NCBI GenBank assembly: GCA_041690355.1
Contig: JAWLHK010000022.1
Location: 1-64,000 of the forward strand
Reading direction: 5' to 3'
DNA length: 64,000 nt
Origin: JAWLHK01 sp041690355 [NCBI: bacterium]
Lineage (GTDB): Bacteria; J088; JAWLBW01
Of this stretch, positions 8,224 through 17,729 are shown piece after piece. Numbering within the stretch: position 1 is the stretch's first letter; the number at the start of each line of letters is the position of its first letter. The translations under genes and the position numbers were made by a program. The notes beneath the pieces were generated by a model. It did not search any database, was not told the origin of the DNA, and worked only from the letters and a program-made list of their open reading frames with translations.

Positions 8224-8253
8224 AAAAAAAGGGGCGGGCAACGACCCGCCCCC
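8224..8253 (-). terminator. Intrinsic terminator between the mutase gene and meaB
   Basis: Read on the minus strand: GGGGCGGG, loop TCGTTG, CCCGCCCC, then seven T (8230-8224). It starts about 22 bp after the mutase stop and ends 13 bp before the meaB ATG, so it is placed to attenuate meaB rather than to end an operon in open space. Confidence 0.88.
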
Positions 8254-8274
8254 GGAATCTGCGGGAACGTGGCC

Positions 8275-10254
8275 TCAGGCGGCGATGCCGTGCGCCGTGC
8301 GGACGACGTCGACGATATCGGCCATGATGCCGTTCAGCTCGAAGTCCTTCGGGGTGTAGACGCGGCTCACACCGGCCTCCTTGAGCGCCTTCTCGTCTTC
8401 GGGGGGGATGATGCCGCCGACGACGACCGGCACGTTCATGCCCTGTTCCTTCATGCGCGCGAGAACCTGGGGCACGAGGGTTTCGTGCGAGCCGGAGAGG
8501 ATCGAGAGGCCGATGACGTGCACCCCCTCTTCCTGTGCGGCCGTGACGATCTGGTCGGGGGTCAGGCGGATGCCTTCGTACACGACTTCCATGCCGACGT
8601 CGCGCGCCTTCACGGCGATCTGTTCGGCCCCGTTCGAGTGGCCGTCGAGGCCGGGCTTGCCGACGAGGATCTTCAGGCGGCGGCCCAGCTTCTGCGAGAC
8701 CTCTTCGACTTCTTTCTGGACCTTTTTGGCCGCATCGGTCTCTGCCGGGTGCAGGGCCTGGCGGGCGACACCGGTGGGGGCACGATACTCGCCGAAGACC
8801 TCGCGCAGGGCGTGGGCCCACTCGCCGGTGGTGACCCCCGCGTGGGCGGCGGCGATGCTGACCGGCATGATGTTCTGGCCGTTCTTGGCCGCATCCTTGA
8901 GGTTCCGCAAAGCGTCTTCGACGGCGCCGCCGTTCCGCTTCGCGCGGAAGGCGCGCAGGCGCTCGATCTGCTCCCGTTCCGCCTCCGGATCGACCTTCAT
9001 GATGCCGCTGTCCTGGCCCTGCAGCAGCGGGCTCGGCTCCGATTCGCGGTATTTGTTCATGCCGACGACGATCTGTTCGCCCGATTCGATGCGCTGCAGG
9101 CGGCGGTGGTTCGAATCGACGAGCCGCTCCTTGATGTAGCCGCTTTCGACGGCATCGAGCACGCCCATCTCGAGCACCTTGTTGATCTCTTCCTGCGCGC
9201 CGCCGATGAGGTCGTCGACCTTCTGCTGGATGACGGGCGAGCCGTTGAAGATGTCGCCATACTCGAGCAGGTCGGTTTCGTAGGCGATGATCTGCTGGAT
9301 GCGCAGCGACCACTGCTGGTCCCAGGGGCGCGGCAGGCCGAGCGCCTCGTTCCACGCGGGCAGCTGCACGGCGCGGGCCCGGGCGTCCTTCGAGAGCACG
9401 ACGGCGAGCATCTCGAGAATGATGCGCGGCACGTTGTTCTCGGGCTGGCTCTCGGTGAGGCCGAGCGAATTCACCTGCACGCCGTAGCGGAACCGGCGGT
9501 ACTTCTCGTCCTTCACGCCGTAGCGCTCGAGGGTGAGCTTATCCCACATCTGCGTGAAAGCGCGCATCTTGCTCATCTCTTCGATGAAGCGGATGCCGGC
9601 GTTCACGAAGAAGGAGATGCGGCCGACGACCTTGCCCATCTCGGCTTCGCTGACCTTGCCGGTCGCCTTGACGGCGTCGAGGATGGCGATGGCGTTGCAG
9701 AGCGCGTAGGCGAGCTCCTGCACGGGGGTCGCGCCGGCTTCCTGCAGATGGTACGAGCAGATGTTCGTCGGGTTCCACTTCGGGATGTTGTCCACCGTGT
9801 AGGTGATCATGTCGGTGATCAGCCGGATGGACGGCTCCGGCGGAAACACATAGGTGCCGCGCGAGAGGTATTCCTTTATGATGTCGTTCTGGGTGGTCCC
9901 CTGCAGCACCTTCGGATCTACGCCGCGCTGCTCGGCCAGGGCGACGTACATGCTGAGCAGCCAGGCCGCCGTGGCGTTGATGGTCATCGACGTGTTCATC
10001 TGCTCGATCGGAATCTGATCGAACAGGATCGACATGTCTTCGAGGTGCGAGATCGGAACCCCCACCTTGCCGACTTCGCCCTGCGAGCGCGGGTCATCGG
10101 CGTCGTAGCCGGTCTGCGTCGGCAGGTCGAAGGCCACCGAGAGGCCGGTCTGCCCCTTGGCGAGGTTGGTGCGGTAGAGTTCGTTGGACTTCAGGGCCGA
10201 CGAGTGGCCGGAATAGGTCCGCATGACCCAGGGTTTTTCGCGTTCAACGGCCAT
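8275..10254 (-). CDS. meaA: MeaA-type B12-dependent acyl-CoA mutase (ethylmalonyl/methylmalonyl-CoA mutase)
   Basis: A 659-residue single-chain, adenosylcobalamin-dependent mutase that moves the CoA-thioester carbon in branched malonyl-CoA substrates. The N-terminal TIM-barrel domain has YRTNLAKGQTGLSVAFDLPT (about 27-46), EQMNTSMTINATA and QNDIIKEYLSRGTY. The C-terminal domain (from about 525) binds B12 through Asp537-x-His539-xx-Gly542 in LDGHSNG. The architecture and wording match the MeaA/ethylmalonyl-CoA mutase group, which acts in the ethylmalonyl-CoA pathway, better than two-subunit methylmalonyl-CoA mutases. Crotonyl-CoA carboxylase/reductase is not in the window, so methylmalonyl-CoA as substrate cannot be excluded. 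meaB follows. A good sigma-70-like promoter lies upstream. Confidence 0.92.
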   Translation of the reverse strand: MAVEREKPWVMRTYSGHSSALKSNELYRTNLAKGQTGLSVAFDLPTQTGYDADDPRSQGEVGKVGVPISHLEDMSILFDQIPIEQMNTSMTINATAAWLLSMYVALAEQRGVDPKVLQGTTQNDIIKEYLSRGTYVFPPEPSIRLITDMITYTVDNIPKWNPTNICSYHLQEAGATPVQELAYALCNAIAILDAVKATGKVSEAEMGKVVGRISFFVNAGIRFIEEMSKMRAFTQMWDKLTLERYGVKDEKYRRFRYGVQVNSLGLTESQPENNVPRIILEMLAVVLSKDARARAVQLPAWNEALGLPRPWDQQWSLRIQQIIAYETDLLEYGDIFNGSPVIQQKVDDLIGGAQEEINKVLEMGVLDAVESGYIKERLVDSNHRRLQRIESGEQIVVGMNKYRESEPSPLLQGQDSGIMKVDPEAEREQIERLRAFRAKRNGGAVEDALRNLKDAAKNGQNIMPVSIAAAHAGVTTGEWAHALREVFGEYRAPTGVARQALHPAETDAAKKVQKEVEEVSQKLGRRLKILVGKPGLDGHSNGAEQIAVKARDVGMEVVYEGIRLTPDQIVTAAQEEGVHVIGLSILSGSHETLVPQVLARMKEQGMNVPVVVGGIIPPEDEKALKEAGVSRVYTPKDFELNGIMADIVDVVRTAHGIAA

Positions 10255-10351
10255 GATACAGCTTCACAGGGGAATGGGTGAATCGAAAACGTACCTCTGC
10301 GACGGCGGACAACCGGCGGGTGACCGGGCCGCTGCGCCGCGCAACAGTATC

Positions 10352-10380
10352 ATTGTACCGTGCGGGCCGCGCCCCCTCAA
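10352..10380 (-). promoter_or_regulatory. Sigma-70-like promoter of the mutase gene
   Basis: On the minus strand the -35 TTGAGG (10380-10375) and -10 TACAAT (10357-10352) are separated by exactly 17 bp. Transcription from about 10345 gives a leader of roughly 90 nt. The -35 box overlaps the last codons of the upstream DMT transporter. No cobalamin riboswitch consensus is visible in the leader. Confidence 0.6.
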
Positions 10381-11216
10381 TTCCGGACGTTGAGGATGAC
10401 CCCCGCTGCGATCAGCAGCCCGCCTGCGAGGGTCCACGCGTCGGGAATTTCGCCGAAGAACAGGACGCCCCAGACGGCGGCGAAGACGACCTGCAGGTAC
10501 GAGAGTGCGGTGGCGCGGCCGGCCGGTTCGCGGCGGATCCCCTCGGTGAGAAAGACCTGTCCGAACTGCGTGAACACGCCGACCCCGAGCAGCACCAGCC
10601 ACTCCCACCCCTGGGGGAGAACGAAATCCCCCGCCACGACCGGCGCGGAGAGCGGCACGGTCACGAGGGGAAAGTACATCACGATGACGAGCGGATGCTC
10701 GGTCTTGCTCAGGTGCCGCACGAGCACATAGGCCATGGCGCTGAAGACGGCGCCGCCGAACGCGGCCGCGAGGGCGAGCAGCGGATACCCCGAAATCCCC
10801 TCGAAGATCGCCGCGGGGCGCGCGACGACGAGGAGGCCGGTGATGCTGAGGGCGAGCGAGACGACCAGCATGGGGGTGATCCGCTCACGCAGGGCGGCAG
10901 CGGCGAGCAGCGCCGTGAGCACCGGGTGCATGTACTGGATGACCGTGGCCACGGCGAGCGGAAGCTCGGTGAGCGCGTAGTAGAAGCAGGTGAGCCCCGA
11001 GAACCCGAGCAGCCCGCGGATGAACAGCAGTTTCCGCTGGGTTCCCCACAGCGGCACGCCGGCCCGCGCGAGCAGCGCCCAGCTGAGCCCGAGGGAGACG
11101 AGGGCGCGCGCGAGCACGATCTCCTGGCTCGGCAGGCGCGTGCCGGCAAGCTTCACGAGGGCGCTCATGATGCTGAACGAGAGCGCGCTGAGCGCCATGT
11201 AGCGAAGACCAGACAC
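10377..11216 (-). CDS. EamA/DMT family exporter
   Basis: A 279-residue inner-membrane transporter with ten predicted helices in two EamA repeats (about 5-130 and 145-278). Characteristic features are the glycine-rich helix ends and GLLIAAGVILNVRN at the C-terminus. Members export small metabolites (amino acids, nucleotide precursors) with the proton gradient. The start is GTG 11216 (MSGLRYM) or ATG 11198; neither has a clear Shine-Dalgarno sequence. The gene starts directly at the edge of repeat island B, so its native promoter may be displaced by or contained in the repeat. Substrate unknown. Confidence 0.85.
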   Translation of the reverse strand: MSGLRYMALSALSFSIMSALVKLAGTRLPSQEIVLARALVSLGLSWALLARAGVPLWGTQRKLLFIRGLLGFSGLTCFYYALTELPLAVATVIQYMHPVLTALLAAAALRERITPMLVVSLALSITGLLVVARPAAIFEGISGYPLLALAAAFGGAVFSAMAYVLVRHLSKTEHPLVIVMYFPLVTVPLSAPVVAGDFVLPQGWEWLVLLGVGVFTQFGQVFLTEGIRREPAGRATALSYLQVVFAAVWGVLFFGEIPDAWTLAGGLLIAAGVILNVRN

Positions 11217-11220
11217 GCGA

Positions 11221-11463
11221 GAATTGACGATTGACGATTTACAATTGACGATTGGGGGGCAAGGGCACCAGAACCGTTCGTCCCGAGCTGACCGAACGGA
11301 GCAGGGTGTAGTTCGACAGCGAGGGAGCGCACCTGAGTGACGAGTTACGAGTTACGAGTGACGAATACCCGCAAGAACGTCGAACCCCCAGCCCTTGCTT
11401 CCTCGGCGCTCAGCGCTTGGTACTTTTTCCGCTCAGGAATCAAGAATCAAGAATCAGGAATGG
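11221..11463. repeat. Composite heptamer repeat island B
   Basis: Four different period-7 arrays separated by short linkers fill the gap between two same-strand genes. ATTGACG/ATTTACA makes four units at 11223-11250. GAGTGAC/GAGTTAC makes four units at 11335-11362. GCGCTCA-GCGCTTG lies at 11406-11419. GGAATCA/AGAATCA makes four units at 11436-11463. The linker after the first array has GCAAGGGC. It is followed by CCGTTCGTCCCGAGCTGAC (11274-11292), also found in island C. No gene is visible in the island. Confidence 0.85.
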
Positions 11464-11478
11464 CCACCGGCCCTGGGT

Positions 11479-12537
11479 TCACAGCTTCGACTGGTCCGCG
11501 ATGCGCGCGGCCTCGCCCGCCAGAATGTGCACGCCCATGATCATGGCGGCGAAGCGCGGATCCTTCGTCAGCCCCTGGTGGAACCGGTAGTAGATCTGCT
11601 GGGCCACGACCGCCGTCTTGAAGAGCGCGAACACGTAGTAGTAGTCCAGCTTCGACAGATCGGCCCCCGTCCGTTCCGCATACCGATCGGCGATCTCGCG
11701 GCGCGTGGGCATGCCGGGAAGATCGGTCGGCACGAACTTCACCATGCGCAGCTCGTCGCTGTCGTCGGCCTGCACCCAGTAGCCCAGCGTCGTCCCCAGA
11801 TCCATGAGCGGATCGCCGATCGTCGACATCTCCCAGTCGAGCACGCCGATAAGCCGCGTCACATCGTTCGGGTCGAGGATGACGTTGTCGAACTTGTAGT
11901 CGTTGTGGATGAGCGCGGCGCCGCTTTCGGCGGGCAGCTTCTCCTTGAGCCACTCCGCCGCCCGCAGCACGGCGGGGATCTCGTCGGTCTGCGATCCGAA
12001 GTACCGCTTGGTCCACCCGCTCACCTGGCGTTCCACGTACCCCTCCGGCTTCCCCAGATCGCCCAGGCCGGCAGCCTTGTAATCGAGGTTGTGGAGGTCG
12101 GCCAGGTTGTCGATGAAGTTGAAGGCGAGGGCGCGCGCGGTGGCCTCGTCGAGCTGCAGATCCTTCGGCAGCTGATTGCGGATGATGACGCCGCGGATGC
12201 GCTCCATGACGTAGAAGGGGACGTCCATGACCTCCGACTCTTCCGCATAGACCAGCGGCTTCGGCGCCTTCGGGTAGACCGGGTGCAACGCGGAGAGGAT
12301 CCGGTTCTCGCGCCCCATGTCGTGGGCCGACTTCACCTTGCTACCGAAAGGCGGCCGGCGCAGGACCAGCTCGCGATCGCCGAGACGGATGAGGTAGGTC
12401 AGGTTCGAATGGCCGCTGGGGAACTGTTCGACGGCGAGGGGACCCGAGGAACCCGGAATGCGTTCCAGCAGGAACGTTTCGAGCCGGGCGACGTCCAGTT
12501 CTTCGCCTGCGCGCGGGGCGCGTGCCTGATCGATCAT
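11479..12537 (-). CDS. Aminoglycoside phosphotransferase-fold kinase (ACAD10/11-type N-domain)
   Basis: A 352-residue APH-family protein. Active-site elements are visible: the N-lobe nucleotide loop [10 protein letters not shown] (41-50), the catalytic loop HNDYKFDN (211-218) with Asp213, and the metal site [11 protein letters not shown] (233-243). In eukaryotic ACAD10/11 this kinase domain is fused to an acyl-CoA dehydrogenase and phosphorylates 4-hydroxyacyl-CoA. Here the dehydrogenase is the next gene upstream (33 bp gap), which suggests the same two-step chemistry on separate chains. Start ATG 12537 has GGAGG 6 bp upstream. Together with the histidine phosphatase it forms a three-gene unit. 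Confidence 0.88.
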   Translation of the reverse strand: MIDQARAPRAGEELDVARLETFLLERIPGSSGPLAVEQFPSGHSNLTYLIRLGDRELVLRRPPFGSKVKSAHDMGRENRILSALHPVYPKAPKPLVYAEESEVMDVPFYVMERIRGVIIRNQLPKDLQLDEATARALAFNFIDNLADLHNLDYKAAGLGDLGKPEGYVERQVSGWTKRYFGSQTDEIPAVLRAAEWLKEKLPAESGAALIHNDYKFDNVILDPNDVTRLIGVLDWEMSTIGDPLMDLGTTLGYWVQADDSDELRMVKFVPTDLPGMPTRREIADRYAERTGADLSKLDYYYVFALFKTAVVAQQIYYRFHQGLTKDPRFAAMIMGVHILAGEAARIADQSKL

Positions 12538-12570
12538 GTCATCCTCCGGAAGGTGGGGCCGGCGCCTCGG

Positions 12571-13770
<1,200 letters not shown>

Positions 13771-13780
13771 CGTGACGTCC

Positions 13781-14503
13781 TCAACGGTAGGTGATCATCC
13801 GGGGGTACTGCAGGTGGGGGAGCGCATTGAAGCGGCTCAGCGTGAAGCGCTCCTCGTTGAACGTGAACTCGGCCAGGGCGGCGTTGTTGACCATCCAGCT
13901 CAGTTCGATGGTCTTCACGTCGTCGAGCCCCAGGGCATATCCGGCCGCCCCGGCGACAAAGCCGCCGGAGGTGAAGGCGACGACGCGGCGGCCGCGCCCG
14001 GCGGTCTGGAGCAGCTCTTCGACCCAGCCGGCGACCCGTGCGCGGAAGTCGGCCCACGGTTCCACGCCCGGTTCGCTGATCTCGCCGCGCACCCAGGCGC
14101 GCATGACGTGCTCGAAAACTTTCTGGAAAGCCTTCCGGCGTGCCGAGCGGTCGTTTTCCACTTCCGACAGCGCGCCCATGAGGGTCTGGAGGTGAACGTC
14201 TTCGCTGGCGAGGCGGGGGAGGGCGAGCTTGAGCAGCTCTTCGCCCTGGTACTCGTCGAGCGCGGGGGCGTCGAGCGGCTCGGGCCAGTCGAAGCCGGCG
14301 TCGCGGTAGACCCGGGCAACCCCCTCGGCGGTCTGGCGATGCCGTTTACGGGGACCGATGAAGACGGTATCGAAGCGGGTTTCGGCGTTGACCCAGTGTC
14401 CGCCGAGCAGGGTGCTCTGCGTCTCGCCCAGGGGAGAGAGCTGGTCGTAGTCGGCGGCTCCGAACGAAGCCTGCGCGTGGCGGACGAGAATCAGGGTGCT
14501 CAT
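13781..14503 (-). CDS. Histidine phosphatase family protein
   Basis: A 240-residue phosphoglycerate-mutase-like phosphatase. The phosphohistidine motif is LVRHAQASF (6-14, His9). FIGPRKRHRQTAEG is the second conserved segment, EYQGEE the acid region, and VVAFTSGG the site where many members have a second His (here Ser-Gly-Gly, a deviation to note). It is the first gene of a unit with the acyl-CoA dehydrogenase and APH-fold kinase. This grouping recurs in bacteria and suggests a phosphorylated acyl intermediate. Start ATG 14503 (MSTLIL) is chosen over a codon 11 residues upstream because the family begins at that strand. Confidence 0.85.
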   Translation of the reverse strand: MSTLILVRHAQASFGAADYDQLSPLGETQSTLLGGHWVNAETRFDTVFIGPRKRHRQTAEGVARVYRDAGFDWPEPLDAPALDEYQGEELLKLALPRLASEDVHLQTLMGALSEVENDRSARRKAFQKVFEHVMRAWVRGEISEPGVEPWADFRARVAGWVEELLQTAGRGRRVVAFTSGGFVAGAAGYALGLDDVKTIELSWMVNNAALAEFTFNEERFTLSRFNALPHLQYPRMITYR

Positions 14504-14545
14504 GGTAACGCGGGTGTAAAAGTATACGGTAGCCAACCGGGGGCC

Positions 14546-14898
14546 AATTTACAATTTACAATTTACGATTGACGATTGACGATTTACCGGCAAGGACACG
14601 GAGCCGTTCGTCCCGAGCTGACGGCGGGAACGGAGTCGACGCGACAGCGAGGGAGGGCACTTGAATGACGAGTGACGAGTGGGCCCCCCTCCTTCACGGA
14701 TGCAACTGCAGCAAGCGTTCCCCCGAGGGGGGCACTGCACGTACCTGGCACACCGGCATCCGTTCGTCGCGAGCTGACCGGACGGAGCAGGGGGGCGGAC
14801 AGAGAGGAGGGGCATGTCTCGCCGTCGTTCCAGGCGCCGCCTTCCACCGTCGGCTCGACACGAACGGATCTTGCATCCCGTTCAGCGCTTGGCGCTTA
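14546..14898. repeat. Composite heptamer repeat island C
   Basis: This fills most of a 445-bp gap between divergent genes. Six units AATTTAC/GATTGAC occupy 14546-14587, followed by CGGCAAGGAC. Then come CCGTTCGTCCCGAGCTGAC (14604-14622) and GCGACAGCGAGGGAGGGCAC, and GAATGAC/GAGTGAC units at 14663-14676. A second, diverged copy of the linker begins at 14760, and GCGCTTG-GCGCTTA lies at 14885-14898. Between them a CCCCC/GGGGG hairpin occurs near 14720-14731. No gene is seen; promoters of the flanking genes must lie in or beside this repeat. Confidence 0.8.
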
Positions 14899-14948
14899 AG
14901 GCTGCCCCCCGATTGACCGCAAGGCTCCCGTCCTGCCATGCTGAACGG

Positions 14949-15875
14949 ATGCGAATCACGTACAGCCTGCCCCTCGACGAATACCAGCGCAAACTCGCCG
15001 ACCGCGTCCTGCGCGAGAGCGGCGCCCCCTTCGATCTCACCGACCCGGCCGCTTTCCGCGACAGAGTCGCGCGCGTGTGGGGGCTCTACCAGGCCGTTCG
15101 GCACAAGGAACATCCGTTTCTCCCGCCGCTGCGGATCGCCGACCGCGTCGACCAGCTGATCTATGAGCGCAAGCGACAGGAATACATCGACGACCCGGCC
15201 ATTCCCATCGCGCGTCGCGAGAGACTCGTGCGCAACCTCGCGCGGCTGAACGAGGTGCTCTTCTCCTATCATTGGTTCTTCGCGGCGCTCGAGGATGTCG
15301 TGCGCCGGATCCCGGGCGACGAGGTGTCGATCCTCGACATCGGCAGCGGCCACGGCGAGTTCCCCATCGCGCTCGCGAAGAAGGGGACGCTCGGGGGCAA
15401 ACGCCTGCGGGTCGTCGGCAGCGACATCGATCCCGACTACGTCCGTCAGGCACAGGAACGTGCGCGCGCCGAAGGGGTCGCGGTCGAATTTCGCGTCGTC
15501 GACGCGCTGCAGCTCGATCGCCTCGAAGAGCGCTTCGACGTCATCACGTCGACGCAGACGGTGCACCACTTCTCGCCGGCGTTCGTGGCCGAGCTGATCG
15601 CGCGCGCCCGCCTGAATGCGCGTCACGAGGTGGTGCTCTTCGATGCCCGCCGGTCGGCCTTGAGCCTGGCCGGCGTCACGATCGGGACCCTGGCGGTGGC
15701 GCGCGACCCGATGTTCCTGCACGACGGCGTCTACTCGGTGCGCCGCATGTACAGCCCGGCGGAGTTCGAGATGCTCGCCCGCTGCGCCCCCGGCGGCGCC
15801 GGCGCCCGCGCGCGGAACCTGGCCTACGGGTTCGTGGTGCTCGAAGCCGCAGCCCAATTGACGATTTACGATTGA
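14949..15875 (+). CDS. Class I SAM-dependent methyltransferase
   Basis: A 308-residue protein. The N-terminal 120 residues are helical (YSLPLDEYQRKLADRVLRES...). The Rossmann domain starts with ILDIGSGHGEFPIALAKKG (about 134-152), followed by the acidic residue of motif II in VVGSDIDPDY, then QTVHHFSP. No recognised specificity. The ATG at 14949 is the first start in a protein-like context; in-frame codons further upstream lie in repeat island C. The final residues LTIYD and the stop are encoded by ATTKACG repeat units of island D, so the true tail was probably replaced when the repeat arose or expanded. It converges on the transglutaminase gene. Confidence 0.85.
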   Translation: MRITYSLPLDEYQRKLADRVLRESGAPFDLTDPAAFRDRVARVWGLYQAVRHKEHPFLPPLRIADRVDQLIYERKRQEYIDDPAIPIARRERLVRNLARLNEVLFSYHWFFAALEDVVRRIPGDEVSILDIGSGHGEFPIALAKKGTLGGKRLRVVGSDIDPDYVRQAQERARAEGVAVEFRVVDALQLDRLEERFDVITSTQTVHHFSPAFVAELIARARLNARHEVVLFDARRSALSLAGVTIGTLAVARDPMFLHDGVYSVRRMYSPAEFEMLARCAPGGAGARARNLAYGFVVLEAAAQLTIYD

Positions 15876-15977
15876 CGATTGACGATTTACCCGGCAAGGA
15901 CCCGGTATCTATGCCCTTGTGGTCCTTGATGCTCAGCGCTTAGCGCTTGGCGCTTGGCGCTCAGGGCTTGGCGCTAC
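15857..15977. repeat. Composite heptamer repeat island D between convergent genes
   Basis: Five ATTGACG/ATTTACG units (15857-15891) are followed by CGGCAAGGACC and a 35-bp linker. Six GCGCTTR-type units (15936-15977) complete the island. It supplies the stop codon of the methyltransferase (TGA at 15873 inside a unit) and the last residues of the opposite transglutaminase gene. Confidence 0.85.
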
Positions 15978-16556
15978 CGGCGTGGGCGGCAGCGCGTCGG
16001 GGAGGTGGAACCAGAGTTCGTCAGCGGTCCTGTGCGCCCGCAAGGCGTCCACGACGACGGGCAGGGGTTCCGCGTAGGCGTCTGGGAAGTCCGCTTCTCC
16101 CTCCAGGCGGATCGGGAACGCCAGCTTTTCGACCGGCGGCGTGAATTCCGCGTGGATGTCCGCCCGGTTCCCGCGGGCGTCGATCCGGTACCAGCCGTAC
16201 TCCGGCAGCCAGACCGCATTCAACCCGTGCAGGCAGTATGGCGCACCGTTGTCGTCGCGGCTCAACCGTTGATAACAGAGCGCCGCGGGAATGCCGTTGG
16301 CGCGCAGGAGCGCGGCCAGCAGGTGGCTCTTGGCGTAGCAGTATCCGCTGCCGACGGCCAGCACTTCCGAGGCCGAGCAGGTGACCGGCTGCAGCCCGAA
16401 GTCGCGTGAATGGCGAATTTCGTCGCGCACCCACTCAAAGCAGCGCTTCGCGATCTCCTCTGGCGAGGCCGCGCCGGCCGCCACGACGCGCGCCTGCTCC
16501 AGCACGGCGGGGTGGGTCCAGTCGATCACCTGGGTGACGGCGAGATACGCTTCCAT
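15933..16556 (-). CDS. Transglutaminase-like cysteine protease family protein
   Basis: A 207-residue single-domain protein of the transglutaminase/arylamine N-acetyltransferase-like fold. The Cys-His-Asp triad is visible: Cys in GSGYCYAKSHL (about 72-82), His in CLHGLNAVW (about 108-116) and Asp in WYRIDARGN (about 122-130). Such stand-alone proteins hydrolyse or transfer amide bonds; the substrate is unknown. Start ATG 16556 (MEAYLAVT) is preferred because upstream codons read as non-protein. The C-terminal tail PSPERQAPSAKR is encoded by GCGCTTR repeat units of island D. Confidence 0.83.
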   Translation of the reverse strand: MEAYLAVTQVIDWTHPAVLEQARVVAAGAASPEEIAKRCFEWVRDEIRHSRDFGLQPVTCSASEVLAVGSGYCYAKSHLLAALLRANGIPAALCYQRLSRDDNGAPYCLHGLNAVWLPEYGWYRIDARGNRADIHAEFTPPVEKLAFPIRLEGEADFPDAYAEPLPVVVDALRAHRTADELWFHLPDALPPTPVAPSPERQAPSAKR

Positions 16557-16621
16557 GCATACAGGGTAACACTTCATGGACGCGACCCGCGTGTGGCGCG
16601 ATGGGTCGCCGCACCGGTATC

Positions 16622-16630
16622 TGGTAGAAT
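16622..16630 (+). promoter_or_regulatory. Extended -10 element of the AhpD-like gene
   Basis: TGG directly followed by TAGAAT forms an extended -10 box. No good -35 box is present 17 bp upstream, as is usual for extended -10 promoters. Transcription would begin near 16637, giving a 20-nt leader that contains the GGGAGG ribosome-binding site. Confidence 0.4.
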
Positions 16631-16656
16631 GGCCCGGTGTGCAAGGGAGGGTGACC

Positions 16657-17274
16657 ATGGGTTACAAGACGACGCTCGAACTGCTGACGCCCCGTACGGC
16701 CGAAGGCGAATCAAGGCAGGTTCTCGAGAAGGGGAAGGCCTTTTCGGGCGGCATGCTTCCGAACATGTTTGCCGCCATGGCGCACGCGCCCGAGGCCATG
16801 GAGACGTACATGTTCGGCTACAAGGCGTTCCGCGAAAAGTCGGGATTCACGCCGGCCGAACAGGAAGTCGTCTTTCTGGTCATCAGTTACGAAAACAGCT
16901 GTGAGTACTGTATCGCGGGCCACAGCTTCGCGGCCGACGTCATGTCGAACGTCCCCTTCGAGGTGACCGAGGCCATCCGGAACGACGAGCCCGTACCGGA
17001 TGCGCGCCTCGGTGCGCTCGCAGAGTTCACCCGGGTCATGCTGCTCTCCCGCGGCCGACCGAGCCGCGAAGAAGTCGACGCGTTTCTCGCCGCCGGATAC
17101 ACCGAGAAGCAGATTCTCGACATCGTTCTCGCGATTGCGGTCAAGACGATCAGCAACTATACGAATCACGTCTTCGACACGCCGGTCGACGGCGTCATGA
17201 AGATCCGCGAGTGGAAGTCGTTCCGGGCGGTGAACCGGATGGTTCGCTTTCTGCGCCGCGGGAAATCTTCCTGA
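16657..17274 (+). CDS. Carboxymuconolactone decarboxylase/AhpD-like protein
   Basis: A 205-residue all-helical protein. The redox motif SCEYCIAGHS (about 80-89) has the CxxC plus His arrangement of AhpD alkylhydroperoxidases, so a peroxide or thiol role is likelier than lactone decarboxylation. GYTEKQILDIVLAIAVKTISNYTNH is the typical second conserved helix region. The start at 16657 is fixed by GGGAGG 6 bp upstream; the frame is open further but without a ribosome-binding site. It is monocistronic, divergent from the transglutaminase gene and convergent with the VOC gene. Confidence 0.9.
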   Translation: MGYKTTLELLTPRTAEGESRQVLEKGKAFSGGMLPNMFAAMAHAPEAMETYMFGYKAFREKSGFTPAEQEVVFLVISYENSCEYCIAGHSFAADVMSNVPFEVTEAIRNDEPVPDARLGALAEFTRVMLLSRGRPSREEVDAFLAAGYTEKQILDIVLAIAVKTISNYTNHVFDTPVDGVMKIREWKSFRAVNRMVRFLRRGKSS

Positions 17275-17289
17275 CGTCCCCCCCCGATC

Positions 17290-17703
17290 TCAACCGCCGC
17301 GCGCCGTCAGGACCACGGAGTCGGCCGAGCGGTCGGCGGGACCGTGGAAAACTGCTTCCACGTTATTCCCGTCGGGGTCCAGGACAAAGGCCCCGTAGTA
17401 GCCGGGATGGTAGGCTCGCTCGCCGGGCGCGCCGTTGTCGCGGGCGCCCGCGGCCAGCATGGCGGCATGCCAGCGATCGACCGTCGCGCGATCCGGCGCC
17501 TGAAACGCGATGTGGACGCGGGACACAGGGCCGTCGGCCGGCGAGACGAACAATTCGTCGACCACGAAGAAGCCGGGTCCCGCTACCAGGTCGCCCGCAA
17601 ACCCGAGCGCGTCCAGGGCCGCACGGTAAAAGCGCTTGCTCGCCTCCAGATCGGCGACGCGCAGGTGCACGTGGTCAAACAGTCTTCCGCGGTGGAACTG
17701 CAT
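17290..17703 (-). CDS. VOC (glyoxalase/dioxygenase superfamily) protein
   Basis: A 137-residue vicinal-oxygen-chelate protein with two beta-alpha-beta-beta-beta units. The metal-ligand candidates are His in FDHVHLRV (about 10-17), His in RVHIAF, and Glu in NNVEAVFHG near the C-terminus. A lone VOC module of this size acts as a glyoxalase-like lyase, dioxygenase or resistance protein; the substrate cannot be inferred. ATG 17703 with AGGAG 7 bp upstream. Its stop is 15 bp from that of the convergent AhpD-like gene. Confidence 0.88.
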   Translation of the reverse strand: MQFHRGRLFDHVHLRVADLEASKRFYRAALDALGFAGDLVAGPGFFVVDELFVSPADGPVSRVHIAFQAPDRATVDRWHAAMLAAGARDNGAPGERAYHPGYYGAFVLDPDGNNVEAVFHGPADRSADSVVLTARGG

Positions 17704-17729
17704 GGGGCGCTCCTATCCTCGTGTCAGGT

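Noticed and set aside
7456-10281. A 941-residue open frame on the plus strand across meaB and the mutase gene
   Set aside because: It is antisense to two clearly identified genes; long antisense frames are common at this GC content and the translation is low-complexity His/Asp/Arg-rich without motifs.
10255-10350. A cobalamin riboswitch in the mutase leader
   Set aside because: The leader of about 90 nt is too short for a full B12 riboswitch and has no B12-box-like sequence.
14814-14948. A longer N-terminus for the methyltransferase
   Set aside because: The 45 extra residues are Arg-rich and partly encoded by repeat island C (GCGCTTG units), so they are not likely to be native protein.
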